Positions 35,151 to 47,472 of a stretch of DNA of 64,000 nucleotides are shown here, in pieces. This DNA comes from Stenotrophomonas_A sp036566925 (GTDB lineage Bacteria > Pseudomonadota > Gammaproteobacteria > Xanthomonadales > Xanthomonadaceae). Numbering within the stretch: the stretch's first letter is position 1; every line of letters starts with the position of its first letter. A program made the translations under genes and the position numbers. The DNA lies in assembly GCA_036566925.1 (NCBI GenBank), contig DATCVI010000145.1:13230-77229 (forward strand), read 5' to 3'. Below the pieces are notes generated by a model that made no database searches, had not been told where the DNA came from, and saw nothing but the letters and a program-made list of their open reading frames with translations.

Positions 35151-35344
35151 CGATTCGCTCCGGGAAGCATCGTCCGCTGCTGCCAGGACGAGATCACGCG
35201 TAGAGGGGGCGAAGCGAAAGGCCGGCGGGCCGAGCGGGACGCGGGAAACAGGCCAGGCCTGCGCCTGCATCCTACAGCATGGCCTCGCAGGCCGCTGGCG
35301 ACGGGCCGTCGGCCTGCCGCCGCTGCGTGGCGCGCGCGGGCAAT

Positions 35345-35754
35345 TCAGCTCGACGCGCTGCGAATCGGTTCGGGCAGCGCTGCGCTCTTGCCGGTCTGCG
35401 TGTCCATCCACACCACCACGACGTTACCGTCCGAGTACAGGACGCCATCGTCCTTCGCATCGACGATGCGGTGGCCGATGGTGACGCTGCTGTTGCCCAG
35501 GCGCTCGACGAACAGTTCGACCACGATGTCGTTGGGCCACACGATGGGGCGGCGGTAATTGACATTGGTGGCGGCCACCACCGGGGCGATACGATCGCTC
35601 ATCGACACGCCCGGCACGCCGAGCATCCAGCGCACGCGTGCTTCTTCCAGATAGGAAATGTACTTGGCGTTGTTGACGTGGCCCATGCTGTCCATGTCAC
35701 GCCAGCGCACGCTGATCGGGACACGGGCGAGGATCTTGTGCGAAGCGTCGCTCA

Positions 35755-35758
<4 letters not shown>
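35345..35758 (-). CDS. Acyl-CoA thioesterase, 4-hydroxybenzoyl-CoA thioesterase (YbgC) type
   Basis: A 137-residue single-hotdog thioesterase. RWRDMDSMGHVNNAKYISYLEEAR is the diagnostic helix region with the catalytic Asp; IRIVDAKDDGVLYSDG-type strands follow. Its ATG overlaps the uvrA stop codon region (ATGA), so it is translated after uvrA. That coupling is positional and gives no obvious functional link. Confidence 0.9.
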
Positions 35759-38775
<3,017 letters not shown>

Positions 38776-38981
38776 CGGGTGCCTTGGTTGCCTTCGAGCG
38801 GGGGAGGTTGGCCCGGGCAGGCCAATAGGGAAGCGTATCGACTGGGGCAGGTGGGGGCAAATCGCCAGGGCAGTATTGCCACGCCTGTCTCAGGAGCTGA
38901 GACATGGGGGCGGGGGCGGGCAAAGCCAAAGGAGCCCGTTCAGCCGCGTGAATGGCCCTTTGTAGGAGGGCCTGGGAGAGT

Positions 38982-39011
38982 TTGACCCGAAACCAGGCCG
39001 CGGGCTATCAT
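38982..39011 (+). promoter_or_regulatory. Probable sigma-70 promoter of rplU-rpmA
   Basis: TTGACC (38982-38987), 18-base spacer, TATCAT (39006-39011), about 64 bases before the rplU start. The rest of the 38776-39074 gap between uvrA and rplU shows no gene. Confidence 0.6.
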
Positions 39012-39074
39012 TGCCGGTCTGTCCGTCCGAAGAGGCGGCAGATACTCTCAGAATAACTACAGAAGAGACGTCAC

Positions 39075-39383
39075 ATGTACGCAGTACTGGTCACCGGCGG
39101 TAAGCAATACCGCGTCGCGCAGGGCGAAACGCTCCGCGTGGAAAAGCTCGAGGTCGAAGCCGGCAACGAGATCAAGTTCGACAACATCCTGATGCTGGGC
39201 GACAGCGACGGCATCAAGATCGGCGATGCGCTCAAGGGCGCGTCGGTCACCGCGAAGGTCGTGGCCCATGGCCGCGCCGACAAGGTGCGCATCATCAAGT
39301 TCCGTCGCCGCAAGCACCACATGAAGCGTCAGGGACATCGTCAGTACTACACCGAAATCGAAATCACCGGCATTGCCGGCTAA
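39075..39383 (+). CDS. rplU: 50S ribosomal protein L21
   Basis: A 102-residue L21, the usual length. MYAVLVTGGKQYRVAQGE at the start and RRKHHMKRQGHRQYYTEI near the end are diagnostic. GAAGAGAC precedes the ATG. First gene of the conserved rplU-rpmA-obgE cluster, 18 bases ahead of rpmA. Confidence 0.98.
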   Translation: MYAVLVTGGKQYRVAQGETLRVEKLEVEAGNEIKFDNILMLGDSDGIKIGDALKGASVTAKVVAHGRADKVRIIKFRRRKHHMKRQGHRQYYTEIEITGIAG

Positions 39384-39401
39384 GCCAAAGGAGAATCCGT
39401 C

Positions 39402-39659
39402 ATGGCACATAAAAAGGGCGTAGGCTCCTCGCGCAACGGTCGCGATTCCAACCCGAAGTACCTGGGCGTCAAGATCTATGGTGGCCAGGCCATCGACGCC
39501 GGCAACATCATCGTGCGTCAGCGCGGCACCCAGTTCCACCCGGGCGCCGGCGTCGGCCTCGGCCGCGACCACACGCTGTTCGCGCTGGTTGATGGCACGG
39601 TCGAGTTCTCGACCAAGGGTGCCAAGAAGCGTCGCACCGTCAGCGTCGTCCAGGCCTGA
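39402..39659 (+). CDS. rpmA: 50S ribosomal protein L27
   Basis: An 85-residue L27 opening MAHKKGVGSSRNGRDSNPKY and containing GNIIVRQRGTQFHPGAGVG. The N-terminus reaches the peptidyl-transferase centre. AAAGGAG lies upstream. Followed by a strong terminator, so obgE is transcribed separately or by read-through. Confidence 0.98.
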   Translation: MAHKKGVGSSRNGRDSNPKYLGVKIYGGQAIDAGNIIVRQRGTQFHPGAGVGLGRDHTLFALVDGTVEFSTKGAKKRRTVSVVQA

Positions 39660-39698
39660 TCCGGACGCAATGGCGCCCCTCGGGGCGCCGCTGACACC

Positions 39699-39726
39699 AA
39701 GCCCCGCTTCGGCGGGGCTTTTGTTT
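39699..39726 (+). terminator. Rho-independent terminator after rpmA
   Basis: AAGCCCCGC-TTCG-GCGGGGCTT stem-loop followed by TTGTTT. A second GC-rich hairpin (GGCGCCCC/GGGGCGCC) lies just before it. Confidence 0.9.
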
Positions 39727-39830
39727 CCCGGCGGCTGAAAGCGCTGCCGGATGGGCGAGGCTCCCGCCTTCGCGCTTTTCTTGCCGCTAGACTTGGTCGC
39801 GGCCGTTTTCCTCATTCGAAACCCATTGCC

Positions 39831-40886
39831 ATGAAACTCGTAGACGAAGCAGAAATCCAGGTGATCGCTGGCAACGGCGGCAATGGCTGCGTCGGTTTCC
39901 GGCGCGAGAAGTTCATCCCGCTCGGCGGGCCGGACGGCGGCGACGGCGGCAACGGCGGCAGCGTCTGGCTGCAGGCCGACGAGAACCTCAACACGCTGGT
40001 CGATTTCCGCCACGAGCGCAGCTTCAAGGCGCAGCGCGGCGAGAACGGCATGGGCCGGCAGATGTACGGCAAGGCCGGCGAGGACCGCATCATCACCGTG
40101 CCGGTCGGCACCGTGGTGATGAACGTTGATACCGACGAAGTCATCGGCGACATGACCCGGCATGGCGACCGCCTGCTGGTGGCCAAGGGCGGCAAGGGTG
40201 GCCTTGGCAACATGCATTTCAAGAGCTCGACCAACCGCGCACCGCGCCAGGCCCTGCCGGGCGAGGCCGGGGAAGAGCGCCTGCTCAAGCTCGAACTCAA
40301 GCTGCTGGCCGATGTCGGCCTGCTCGGCTTCCCCAACGCCGGCAAGAGCACGTTCATCCGTGCGGTCTCGGCGGCGACGCCGAAGGTGGCCGATTATCCG
40401 TTCACCACGCTCTACCCGAACCTCGGCGTGGTCAGCGTGGAGGCGCACCGCAGCTTTGTCATCGCCGATATCCCCGGCTTGATCGAGGGCGCGGCCGATG
40501 GCGCCGGCCTCGGCGCGCAATTCCTGCGCCATTTGCAGCGCACCCGCCTGTTGCTGCACCTGGTGGACATTTCGCCGATGGAGGGCGGGGTGGAAGGGGT
40601 TTCGCCGGCCGAGCAGGTGCGCCTGCTGGAGCACGAACTGGTCAAGCACGACCCCGAGCTGTTGGCCAAGCCGCGCTGGCTGGTGCTCAACAAGGCCGAC
40701 CTGATGTTCGAAGACGAGGCTCGGGTAGCCGCCGAACAGGTGGTGACCGAGTTGGGCTGGACCGGGCCGTGGTACCTGGTATCGGCGCTGGGCCGCGAAG
40801 GCACCTGGCCGATCATGAAGGACATCATGGCGTTCTTCGACCAGCAGCGGGCCGCGGCGCTCGAGCAGGAAGCCAATGCGCCCTGA
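39831..40886 (+). CDS. obgE: GTPase Obg/CgtA
   Basis: A 351-residue ribosome-associated GTPase involved in 50S assembly and stress control. The glycine-rich Obg domain (1-158; GGPDGGDGGNGG) is followed by the G domain with G1 GFPNAGKS, G2/G3 DYPFTTLYPN and DIPGLIEGA, and G4 NKADL. The C-terminal tail is short, as in many proteobacteria. Confidence 0.97.
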   Translation: MKLVDEAEIQVIAGNGGNGCVGFRREKFIPLGGPDGGDGGNGGSVWLQADENLNTLVDFRHERSFKAQRGENGMGRQMYGKAGEDRIITVPVGTVVMNVDTDEVIGDMTRHGDRLLVAKGGKGGLGNMHFKSSTNRAPRQALPGEAGEERLLKLELKLLADVGLLGFPNAGKSTFIRAVSAATPKVADYPFTTLYPNLGVVSVEAHRSFVIADIPGLIEGAADGAGLGAQFLRHLQRTRLLLHLVDISPMEGGVEGVSPAEQVRLLEHELVKHDPELLAKPRWLVLNKADLMFEDEARVAAEQVVTELGWTGPWYLVSALGREGTWPIMKDIMAFFDQQRAAALEQEANAP

Positions 40887-40914
40887 GTGCCTGGAAGGCG
40901 TGTGCCCTCCAGCA

Positions 40915-40940
40915 AAAACACCGGCCAAGGCCGGTGTTTT
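40915..40940. terminator. Bidirectional terminator between obgE and rpsT
   Basis: Perfect 12-bp palindromic stem AAAACACCGGCC-AA-GGCCGGTGTTTT, with A and T runs on both sides. Confidence 0.85.
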
Positions 40941-40974
40941 GTCTAGAACTGCCCCTGCAAGAAGCGCTCATGCA

Positions 40975-41000
40975 AAAAGCCCGGCCATGGCCGGGCTTTT
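40975..41000. terminator. Bidirectional terminator downstream of rpsT
   Basis: Perfect 12-bp stem AAAAGCCCGGCC-AT-GGCCGGGCTTTT, 41 bases past the rpsT stop on the minus strand. With the preceding hairpin it insulates the convergent genes. Confidence 0.85.
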
Positions 41001-41040
41001 GCACATCGCCGGGAGCAGTGCCCCCGGAGCGACTGCCGGA

Positions 41041-41310
41041 TCAGGCGGCCTTGATGGCCTTGATGCGGGCAGTGATGCGGCTCTTGTGGCGCGCGGCCTT
41101 GTTCTTGTGAATCAGGCCACGGGCGCTGAAACGGTCGAGGATCGGCTGGGCGACGGCGAAAGCGGCTTCGGCGCCGGCGGCATCGTTGGCGTCAAGGGCC
41201 TTGATCACCTTCTTGACGGCGGTGCGCAGCATCGAACGCTGGGCCGTATTGCGCGCATTGCGCACGACGGTCTGCTTGGCGCGCTTCTTGGCGGACTTGA
41301 TATTGGCCAC
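41041..41310 (-). CDS. rpsT: 30S ribosomal protein S20
   Basis: An 89-residue S20, standard length, beginning MANIKSAKKRAKQTVVRNAR and ending in a helical bundle with HKSRITARIKAIKAA. Upstream AGGAAACC serves as the ribosome site. Divergent from murJ, the classic arrangement in gammaproteobacteria. Confidence 0.97.
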   Translation of the reverse strand: MANIKSAKKRAKQTVVRNARNTAQRSMLRTAVKKVIKALDANDAAGAEAAFAVAQPILDRFSARGLIHKNKAARHKSRITARIKAIKAA

Positions 41311-41358
41311 GGTGGTGGTTTCCTGAAAAATCGGTGTAATGGAAAAAGCAAGCGCGAG

Positions 41359-41387
41359 ATTATGATCGACACGAACATTTGCGTCAA
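41359..41387 (-). promoter_or_regulatory. Sigma-70 promoter of rpsT
   Basis: On the minus strand TTGACG (41382-41387), 17-base spacer, CATAAT (41359-41364). It lies about 50 bases before the rpsT start. Confidence 0.7.
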
Positions 41388-41411
41388 GTCAGTTGTCAAG
41401 GGGGATTGCCA

Positions 41412-43019
41412 GTGAGCAAGCCCCGGATGTTGAAAGGCCTGCTGTCCTTCAGCAGCATGACCATGGTCTCGCGGGTGCTGGGGCTGGTCCGCGACCAGGT
41501 CATCTCCACCCAGTTCGGCACTAACGCGGTCACCGATGCGTTCTGGGTCGCCTTCCGGGTGCCCAATTTCCTGCGGCGCCTGTTTGCCGAGGGCTCTTTC
41601 GCCACCGCGTTCGTGCCGGTCTTTACCGAGGTGAGGGAGACCCGCCCGCACGCGAGCCTGCGCGAGTTGATGGCCCGGGTCTCCGGCACCCTGGGCGGCG
41701 CGTTGCTGGTCGTCACCGCGCTGGGGCTGATCTTCGCCCCGCAGCTGGCCTGGCTGTTCGGCAGCGGCGCCGGCACCGATCCCGCCAAGCAGGGCCTGCT
41801 GGTGGATCTGTTCCGCCTGACCTTCCCGTTCCTGCTGTTCGTCTCGCTGACCGCCCTGGCCGGCGGGGCGCTCAACAGCTTCCAGCGCTTCGCCATGCCG
41901 GCGCTGACCCCGGTCATCCTCAACCTGTGCATGATCGCCGGCGCGCTGTGGCTGGCGCCGCGGCTGGACGTGCCGATCCTCGCCCTGGGCTGGGCGGTGC
42001 TGGTTGCCGGGCTGCTGCAACTGCTGTTCCAGTTGCCGGCGCTGCGCGGCATCGACCTGCTGACCCTGCCGCGCTGGGGCTGGAACCACCCGGACGTGCG
42101 CAAGGTGCTGACCTTGATGTTGCCGACCCTGTTCGGCTCGTCGGTCGCGCAGATCAACCTGCTGCTGGACACGGTGATCGCGGCGCACCTGGTCGATGGG
42201 TCGCAGTCCTGGCTATCGCTGGCCGATCGTTTCCTGGAGCTGCCGCTGGGCGTGTTCGGCGTGGCCCTGGGCACGGTGATCCTGCCGGCGCTGGCGCGCC
42301 ACCACGTCAAGACCGACCGCGAAGGCTTCTCCAGCGCACTGGATTGGGGCCTGCGCACGACCCTGCTGATTTCGGTGCCGGCGATGCTTGGGCTGGTGCT
42401 GCTGGCCGAACCGTTGATCGCCACGCTGTTCCAGCACGGCAAGTTCAGCGCCTTCGCCACCCAGATGACGGCTCTGTCTGTCTACGGCTTGAGCTTCGGC
42501 CTGCCGGCGTTCGCGCTGCTCAAGGTGGTCCTGCCCGCGTTCTATGCCCGTCAGGACACCCGCACCCCGGTGCGTGCCGGCGTCGCCGCGCTGGTGGCCA
42601 ACATGGCCTTCAACTTCCTGTTCCTGGCGGTGCTGTACCAGCTGATGGTGCCCGACGCGCTGAAGGCGCAAGGGGTGATGGTGGCGATCGGGCAACAGCC
42701 GGGGCTGCACCTGGCGCTGGGTATCGCCAGCGCGTTGTCGAGCTATTTGAACCTTGGCCTGCTCTGGTATTGGCTGGGCAAGAGCGGGGTCTACCAGCGC
42801 CGGCCCGGTTGGGGCGGCTATGTCGCGCGACTGGGGCTGGCCTGCGCGGCGATGGTGGCGGTGCTGCTGGGCTTGCTGTGGTGGCTGCCGGACTTCACCG
42901 TCATGGAGAAATGGCACCGCATTGGCGGGTTGGCGTTGCTGGTCGGCGCGGGTGGATTGACCTACCTGGTAGCGCTGGTCGCCCTGGGCTTTCGTCCGCG
43001 CGACCTGCGCGAGCATTGA
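41412..43019 (+). CDS. murJ: Lipid II flippase MurJ
   Basis: A 535-residue MOP-superfamily integral membrane protein with about 14 helices that flips lipid II for cell-wall synthesis. Family motifs: SSMTMVSRVLGLVRDQVIS, NFLRRLFAEGSFATAFVPV and FYARQDTRTPV. The GTG at 41412 (GGGGG about eight bases upstream) is chosen; the next ATG, at 41427, would remove the first five residues. Confidence 0.96.
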   Translation: MSKPRMLKGLLSFSSMTMVSRVLGLVRDQVISTQFGTNAVTDAFWVAFRVPNFLRRLFAEGSFATAFVPVFTEVRETRPHASLRELMARVSGTLGGALLVVTALGLIFAPQLAWLFGSGAGTDPAKQGLLVDLFRLTFPFLLFVSLTALAGGALNSFQRFAMPALTPVILNLCMIAGALWLAPRLDVPILALGWAVLVAGLLQLLFQLPALRGIDLLTLPRWGWNHPDVRKVLTLMLPTLFGSSVAQINLLLDTVIAAHLVDGSQSWLSLADRFLELPLGVFGVALGTVILPALARHHVKTDREGFSSALDWGLRTTLLISVPAMLGLVLLAEPLIATLFQHGKFSAFATQMTALSVYGLSFGLPAFALLKVVLPAFYARQDTRTPVRAGVAALVANMAFNFLFLAVLYQLMVPDALKAQGVMVAIGQQPGLHLALGIASALSSYLNLGLLWYWLGKSGVYQRRPGWGGYVARLGLACAAMVAVLLGLLWWLPDFTVMEKWHRIGGLALLVGAGGLTYLVALVALGFRPRDLREH

Positions 43020-43096
43020 TCGCGGCGCGCCCGGCTATACTTTGTAACTCTCTTTGATTGTGCGGCCCCGCGCGGGCCGGGACCCCCCCAACCGGA

Positions 43097-44044
43097 ATGA
43101 GCAGGCTATTCAGAGACGTCGAGGGCGGGACGCTGTACCCGCACGGAAGCGTGGTCTGCATCGGCGCCTTCGACGGCCTGCACCTGGGCCATCGCGCGCT
43201 GGTGCGCCATGCGCTGGCGCGTGCCCAGGCCCTGGGCGTGCCGGCGGTGGCGGTGAGCTTCGAGCCGCTGCCGCGCGAATTCTTCGCCCCGCATAGCCCG
43301 CCGCCGCGGCTGACCCTGGCGCGCGCCAAGTTCGAAGGCCTGCGCGATCTCGGTGCCGAGGGCGTCGGCCTGCTGCGCTTCGACCGCAAGCTGTCCAGCC
43401 TCAGTGCCGAGGATTTCGTGCAGCGCTGCCTGGTGCAGCGCTTGCGCGCGCGCGAAGTCTGGATCGGCCCGGAGTTCCGCTTCGGCCACAAGCGCGGCGG
43501 CGACATCGCCTTGCTGCAGCGCATGGGCGCCGAACTGGGCTTTGCCGCCAACCAGATCGAACCGGTCGACCTGCACGGCGAGCGCATTTCCAGCACCCGC
43601 ATTCGCGAGCTGCTGGTGGCCGGCAATTTCGACCACGCCGCCGATCTGCTCGGCCGTCCGTATGCCATCGACGGCCGCGTCGTGCGCGGCAAGCAGCTCG
43701 GCCGCACCCTGGGCTTTCCCACCGCCAACCTGCGCTTCCCGCACACGCCGGCACTCTCGGGCATCTATGCGACCTGGGTACACGGGGTGTTCGAACAGCC
43801 CTGGCCGTCGGTGTCGAGCTTCGGTACCCGGCCGACCGTGGCGGGAATCGAGCCGCTGCTCGAAGCGCACTTGTTCGACTATCACGGCGACCTCTACGGC
43901 CGCCACATCGAAGTCGAATTCGTCGCCAAATTGCGCGACGAAGAAAAATTCGATGATTTGCCGGCGCTGACCGAGCAGATGCACCGCGACGCCGAACAAG
44001 CGCGTCGCATCCTTTCCGAACAACGACTGCGAGCCACTGCGTGA
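43097..44044 (+). CDS. ribF: Bifunctional riboflavin kinase/FAD synthetase
   Basis: A 315-residue enzyme making FMN and FAD. The N-terminal FMN adenylyltransferase has GAFDGLHLGHRALV and ISSTRIRELL; the C-terminal riboflavin kinase has GRTLGFPTANL. The ATG at 43097 lacks a good ribosome site; a GTG-started longer frame is less likely. Its stop overlaps the ileS GTG start (GTGA). Confidence 0.96.
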   Translation: MSRLFRDVEGGTLYPHGSVVCIGAFDGLHLGHRALVRHALARAQALGVPAVAVSFEPLPREFFAPHSPPPRLTLARAKFEGLRDLGAEGVGLLRFDRKLSSLSAEDFVQRCLVQRLRAREVWIGPEFRFGHKRGGDIALLQRMGAELGFAANQIEPVDLHGERISSTRIRELLVAGNFDHAADLLGRPYAIDGRVVRGKQLGRTLGFPTANLRFPHTPALSGIYATWVHGVFEQPWPSVSSFGTRPTVAGIEPLLEAHLFDYHGDLYGRHIEVEFVAKLRDEEKFDDLPALTEQMHRDAEQARRILSEQRLRATA

Positions 44045-46875
44045 GCCAGGACTACAAAGCCACCCTGCAACTGCCGGCGACGGAATTCCCGATGCGCGGC
44101 GACCTGCCCAAGCGCGAGCCGGGAATCCTGGCGCGCTGGGAGGACGAGGGCTTGTACGCCCGCTTGCGCGCGCATGCCGCCGGCCGCCCGACCTTCGTGC
44201 TGCACGATGGCCCGCCGTACGCGAACGGGCAGATCCACCTCGGCCACGCGGTCAACAAGATCCTCAAGGACATCATCGTCAAGTCCAAGCACCTGGCTGG
44301 CTTCGATGCGCCGTACATCCCGGGCTGGGATTGCCATGGCCTGCCGATCGAAATCGCGATCGAGAAGAAGTTCGGCAAGGTCGGGGTCAAGCTCGATGCG
44401 GTGCAGTTCCGGCAGAAGTGCCGCGAATATGCGCGCGAACAGATCGATCTGCAGCGCCGCGACTTCAAGCGCCTGGGCGTGATCGGCGATTGGGACAACC
44501 CGTACAAGACCCTGGACTTCCACTTCGAAGCCAACGAGATGCGCGCGCTGGCGCGCATCATCGACAACGGCCACCTCAGCCGCGGCGTCAAGCCGGTGCA
44601 CTGGTGCTTCGACTGCGGTTCGGCCCTGGCCGAGGCCGAGATCGAGTACGCCGACAAGGAATCGCCGGCGGTGGACGTGGCCTATAGCGCGCGCGACGCG
44701 CAGGCGCTGGCCGCGCGCTTCGGCGTGCAGTTGCCGGCCGGAGTCGAGGTCGCGGTGCCGATCTGGACGACCACGCCGTGGACGCTGCCGGCTTCGCTGG
44801 CGGTGAGCCTGGGGCCGGACCTGGAATACGCGCTGGTCGAAGGCCCGGCGCACAACGGCCAGCCGCGTTGGCTGGTGCTGGCCGACGCGCTCGCCGCCAA
44901 GGCGCTGGCGCGCTACGGCGTGGCCGGCGAACCGGTGGTGCACGGGCGCGTGGCCGGGCAGGCGCTGGAAGGCCTGCTGCTGGCCCATCCGTTCTATGCC
45001 GAACGCGACATCCCGTTGCTGCTTGGCGACCACGTTTCGGCCGAAGACGGCACCGGCGCGGTCCACACGGCGCCCGGCCATGGCCAGGAGGACTACCAGG
45101 TCTCCAAGCAATACGGCCTGCTGGAGCGCTACAGCGCCGCGCAGATCAATCCGATCGACGGCCGCGGCGTCTACCTGCCGAGCACGCCGCCGTTTGGCGA
45201 CACGGTGCTGGCCGGCCTGCACATCTGGAAGGCCAACGAGGTCATCGTCGACGCGCTGCGTGGCAACGGCACGCTGCTGGCCATGTTCAAGCTGACCCAC
45301 AGCTACCCGCACTGCTGGCGCCACAAGACGCCGATCGCCTTCCGCGCCACCCCGCAGTGGTTCATCTCGATGGAGCAGGCCGGCCTGCGCGCCGATGCGC
45401 TCAAGGCGATCGAGCAGGTGACCTGGTATCCGGGCTGGGGCCAGGCGCGCATCGCCGGCATGGTCGAAGGCCGCCCAGACTGGACGATCTCGCGCCAGCG
45501 CACCTGGGGCGTGCCGATCGCGTTGTTCGTGCACCGCGAAACCGGCGAGCCGCATCCGCGCAGCACCGAGCTGATGCGACAGGTCGCCGACCGGGTCGAG
45601 AACGACGGCGTCGATGTCTGGTATTCGCTGGACGCAGCCGAATTGCTGGGCGCCGAGGCGGACCAGTACGACAAGATCACCGACATCCTCGACGTCTGGT
45701 TCGACTCCGGCGTGACCCACGAAGCGGTGCTGCCCGAGCGCGGTCTGCCCAAGCCGGCCGACCTCTACCTGGAAGGCTCGGACCAGCATCGCGGCTGGTT
45801 CCAGTCCTCGCTGCTCACCGGCGTGGCGCTGGACAAGGCTGCGCCGTACCGGCAATGCCTCACCCACGGCTTCACCGTGGACGAGCATGGCCGCAAGATG
45901 TCCAAGTCGCTCGGCAATGGCATCGAGCCGCAGGACATCATGAAGACGCTGGGCGCCGACATCCTGCGTCTGTGGATCGCTTCGGCCGACTACAGCAACG
46001 AAATGTCGCTGTCGCAGGAGATCCTCAAGCGCAACGCCGACGCCTACCGCCGCCTGCGCAATACCGCGCGCTTCCTGCTCGGCAACCTGCATGGCTTCGA
46101 GCCGGCCGTGCATGCGGTGCCGCTGGCCGAGATGGTTGCGCTGGACCGCTGGATCGTGCACCGCGCCTACGAGCTGCAGGAGCAGATCAAGGCCGCGTAC
46201 GAGCGCTACGACTTCGCCGCGATCGTGCAGGCACTGCTGAACTTCTGCAGCGTCGACCTCGGCTCGCTGTACCTGGACGTGACCAAGGACCGCCTGTACA
46301 CGATGGGCGAGGACTCGCGCGGTCGGCGGTCGGCGCAGACCGCGATGCACCACATCGCCGAGGCCTTCGTGCGCTGGATCGCGCCGGTGCTCAGCTTCAC
46401 CGCCGACGAGCTGTGGGGCTATCTGCCCGGCGCGCGCGAAGAGAACGTGCTGTTCGCCACGTGGTACGACGGCCTGGCGCCGTTGCCGGCCGATGCCGCG
46501 CTCAACGCCGCCGACTTCGACAAGCTGCTGGCGCTGCGCGAGCAGGTGGCCAAGGTGCTGGAGCCGATGCGCGCAAACGGCGCGATCGGTGCGGCGCTGG
46601 AAGCAGAAATCACGGTGGCCGCCGACGCCGTCAGCGCGGCGCGCTGGCAGCCGCTGGCCGATGAATTGCGTTTCCTGTTCATCAGCGGCGACGTCAGCGT
46701 GACCCCGGCCAGCACCGACGACATCTATGTGAGTGCCCAGCCGACCAGCAAGACCAAGTGCGTACGTTGCTGGCACCACCGCGCCGACGTCGGTGCCGAC
46801 CCCCGCCATCCCGAACTGTGCGCGCGCTGCGCCAGCAACGTCGAAGGCCCGGGCGAAGACCGCCGCTGGTTCTGA
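44041..46875 (+). CDS. ileS: Isoleucyl-tRNA synthetase
   Basis: A 944-residue class I synthetase. HIGH motif is in PPYANGQIHLGHAVNK, KMSKS in GRKMSKSLGNG, and the editing domain has TTPWTLPASLA with GTGAVHTAPGHGQEDY. The C-terminal zinc finger CVRCWHHR...CARC is complete. It starts at GTG within the ribF stop. Conserved order ribF-ileS-lspA-ispH. Confidence 0.98.
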   Translation: MSQDYKATLQLPATEFPMRGDLPKREPGILARWEDEGLYARLRAHAAGRPTFVLHDGPPYANGQIHLGHAVNKILKDIIVKSKHLAGFDAPYIPGWDCHGLPIEIAIEKKFGKVGVKLDAVQFRQKCREYAREQIDLQRRDFKRLGVIGDWDNPYKTLDFHFEANEMRALARIIDNGHLSRGVKPVHWCFDCGSALAEAEIEYADKESPAVDVAYSARDAQALAARFGVQLPAGVEVAVPIWTTTPWTLPASLAVSLGPDLEYALVEGPAHNGQPRWLVLADALAAKALARYGVAGEPVVHGRVAGQALEGLLLAHPFYAERDIPLLLGDHVSAEDGTGAVHTAPGHGQEDYQVSKQYGLLERYSAAQINPIDGRGVYLPSTPPFGDTVLAGLHIWKANEVIVDALRGNGTLLAMFKLTHSYPHCWRHKTPIAFRATPQWFISMEQAGLRADALKAIEQVTWYPGWGQARIAGMVEGRPDWTISRQRTWGVPIALFVHRETGEPHPRSTELMRQVADRVENDGVDVWYSLDAAELLGAEADQYDKITDILDVWFDSGVTHEAVLPERGLPKPADLYLEGSDQHRGWFQSSLLTGVALDKAAPYRQCLTHGFTVDEHGRKMSKSLGNGIEPQDIMKTLGADILRLWIASADYSNEMSLSQEILKRNADAYRRLRNTARFLLGNLHGFEPAVHAVPLAEMVALDRWIVHRAYELQEQIKAAYERYDFAAIVQALLNFCSVDLGSLYLDVTKDRLYTMGEDSRGRRSAQTAMHHIAEAFVRWIAPVLSFTADELWGYLPGAREENVLFATWYDGLAPLPADAALNAADFDKLLALREQVAKVLEPMRANGAIGAALEAEITVAADAVSAARWQPLADELRFLFISGDVSVTPASTDDIYVSAQPTSKTKCVRCWHHRADVGADPRHPELCARCASNVEGPGEDRRWF

Positions 46876-46899
46876 CCGCACCCTGAGAGCAAACGCCGA

Positions 46900-47421
46900 A
46901 TGACTGCACGTCCCAAACCCAATGCCCTGATCTGGCTGCTGCTCTCGGCGGCCATCATCGGCCTCGACCAATGGAGCAAGGCCTGGGTGCTCTCGAGCTT
47001 GCCGGACCTCGATCCGACCGGCCGCTGCGTCCGCATCCCGGTCATCCCCGGGTTCTGGGACTGGTGCCGCACCTACAACACCGGCGCGGCGTTCAGCTTC
47101 CTCAGCGATGCGGGCGGTTGGCAGCGCTGGCTGTTCACCGCGCTGGCCCTGGGCATCAGCGGCCTGATGGCGTGGTGGTTGTCGCGCACCGCGCGCGCCG
47201 ATTGGCGCTCGGCGCTGCCGTACGCACTGGTGGTGGGCGGCGCGATCGGCAATGTGATCGACCGTCAGATCCATGGCCACGTGGTCGATTTCATCCTCTG
47301 GTACGTCGGCGAGCACATCTGGCCGGCGTTCAATATCGCCGACGCGGCGATCGTCGTCGGTGCGGTCGGTATTGCCCTGTTCGGGCTGTTCGACGGCAAG
47401 GCCCGGCAAAAAGCGGGATAA
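46900..47421 (+). CDS. lspA: Lipoprotein signal peptidase II
   Basis: A 173-residue aspartic protease of the inner membrane with four helices. It cleaves the signal peptide of prolipoproteins after diacylglyceryl transfer. Catalytic Asp121 (GNVIDR) and Asp148 (FNIADAAI) are present, as is NTGAAFSFLSD. Begins 24 bases after ileS. Confidence 0.97.
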   Translation: MTARPKPNALIWLLLSAAIIGLDQWSKAWVLSSLPDLDPTGRCVRIPVIPGFWDWCRTYNTGAAFSFLSDAGGWQRWLFTALALGISGLMAWWLSRTARADWRSALPYALVVGGAIGNVIDRQIHGHVVDFILWYVGEHIWPAFNIADAAIVVGAVGIALFGLFDGKARQKAG

Positions 47422-47472
47422 TCTCCGTCATCCCCCCAACCGGCCCCTCGCGGCCGGGATCCAGACCAAACG

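Noticed and set aside
43894..47409. 1171-codon open frame antisense to ileS and neighbours
   Set aside because: It shadows genes with unambiguous motifs. High GC removes stops from the opposite frames; the product is Arg/Gly/His-rich without domains.
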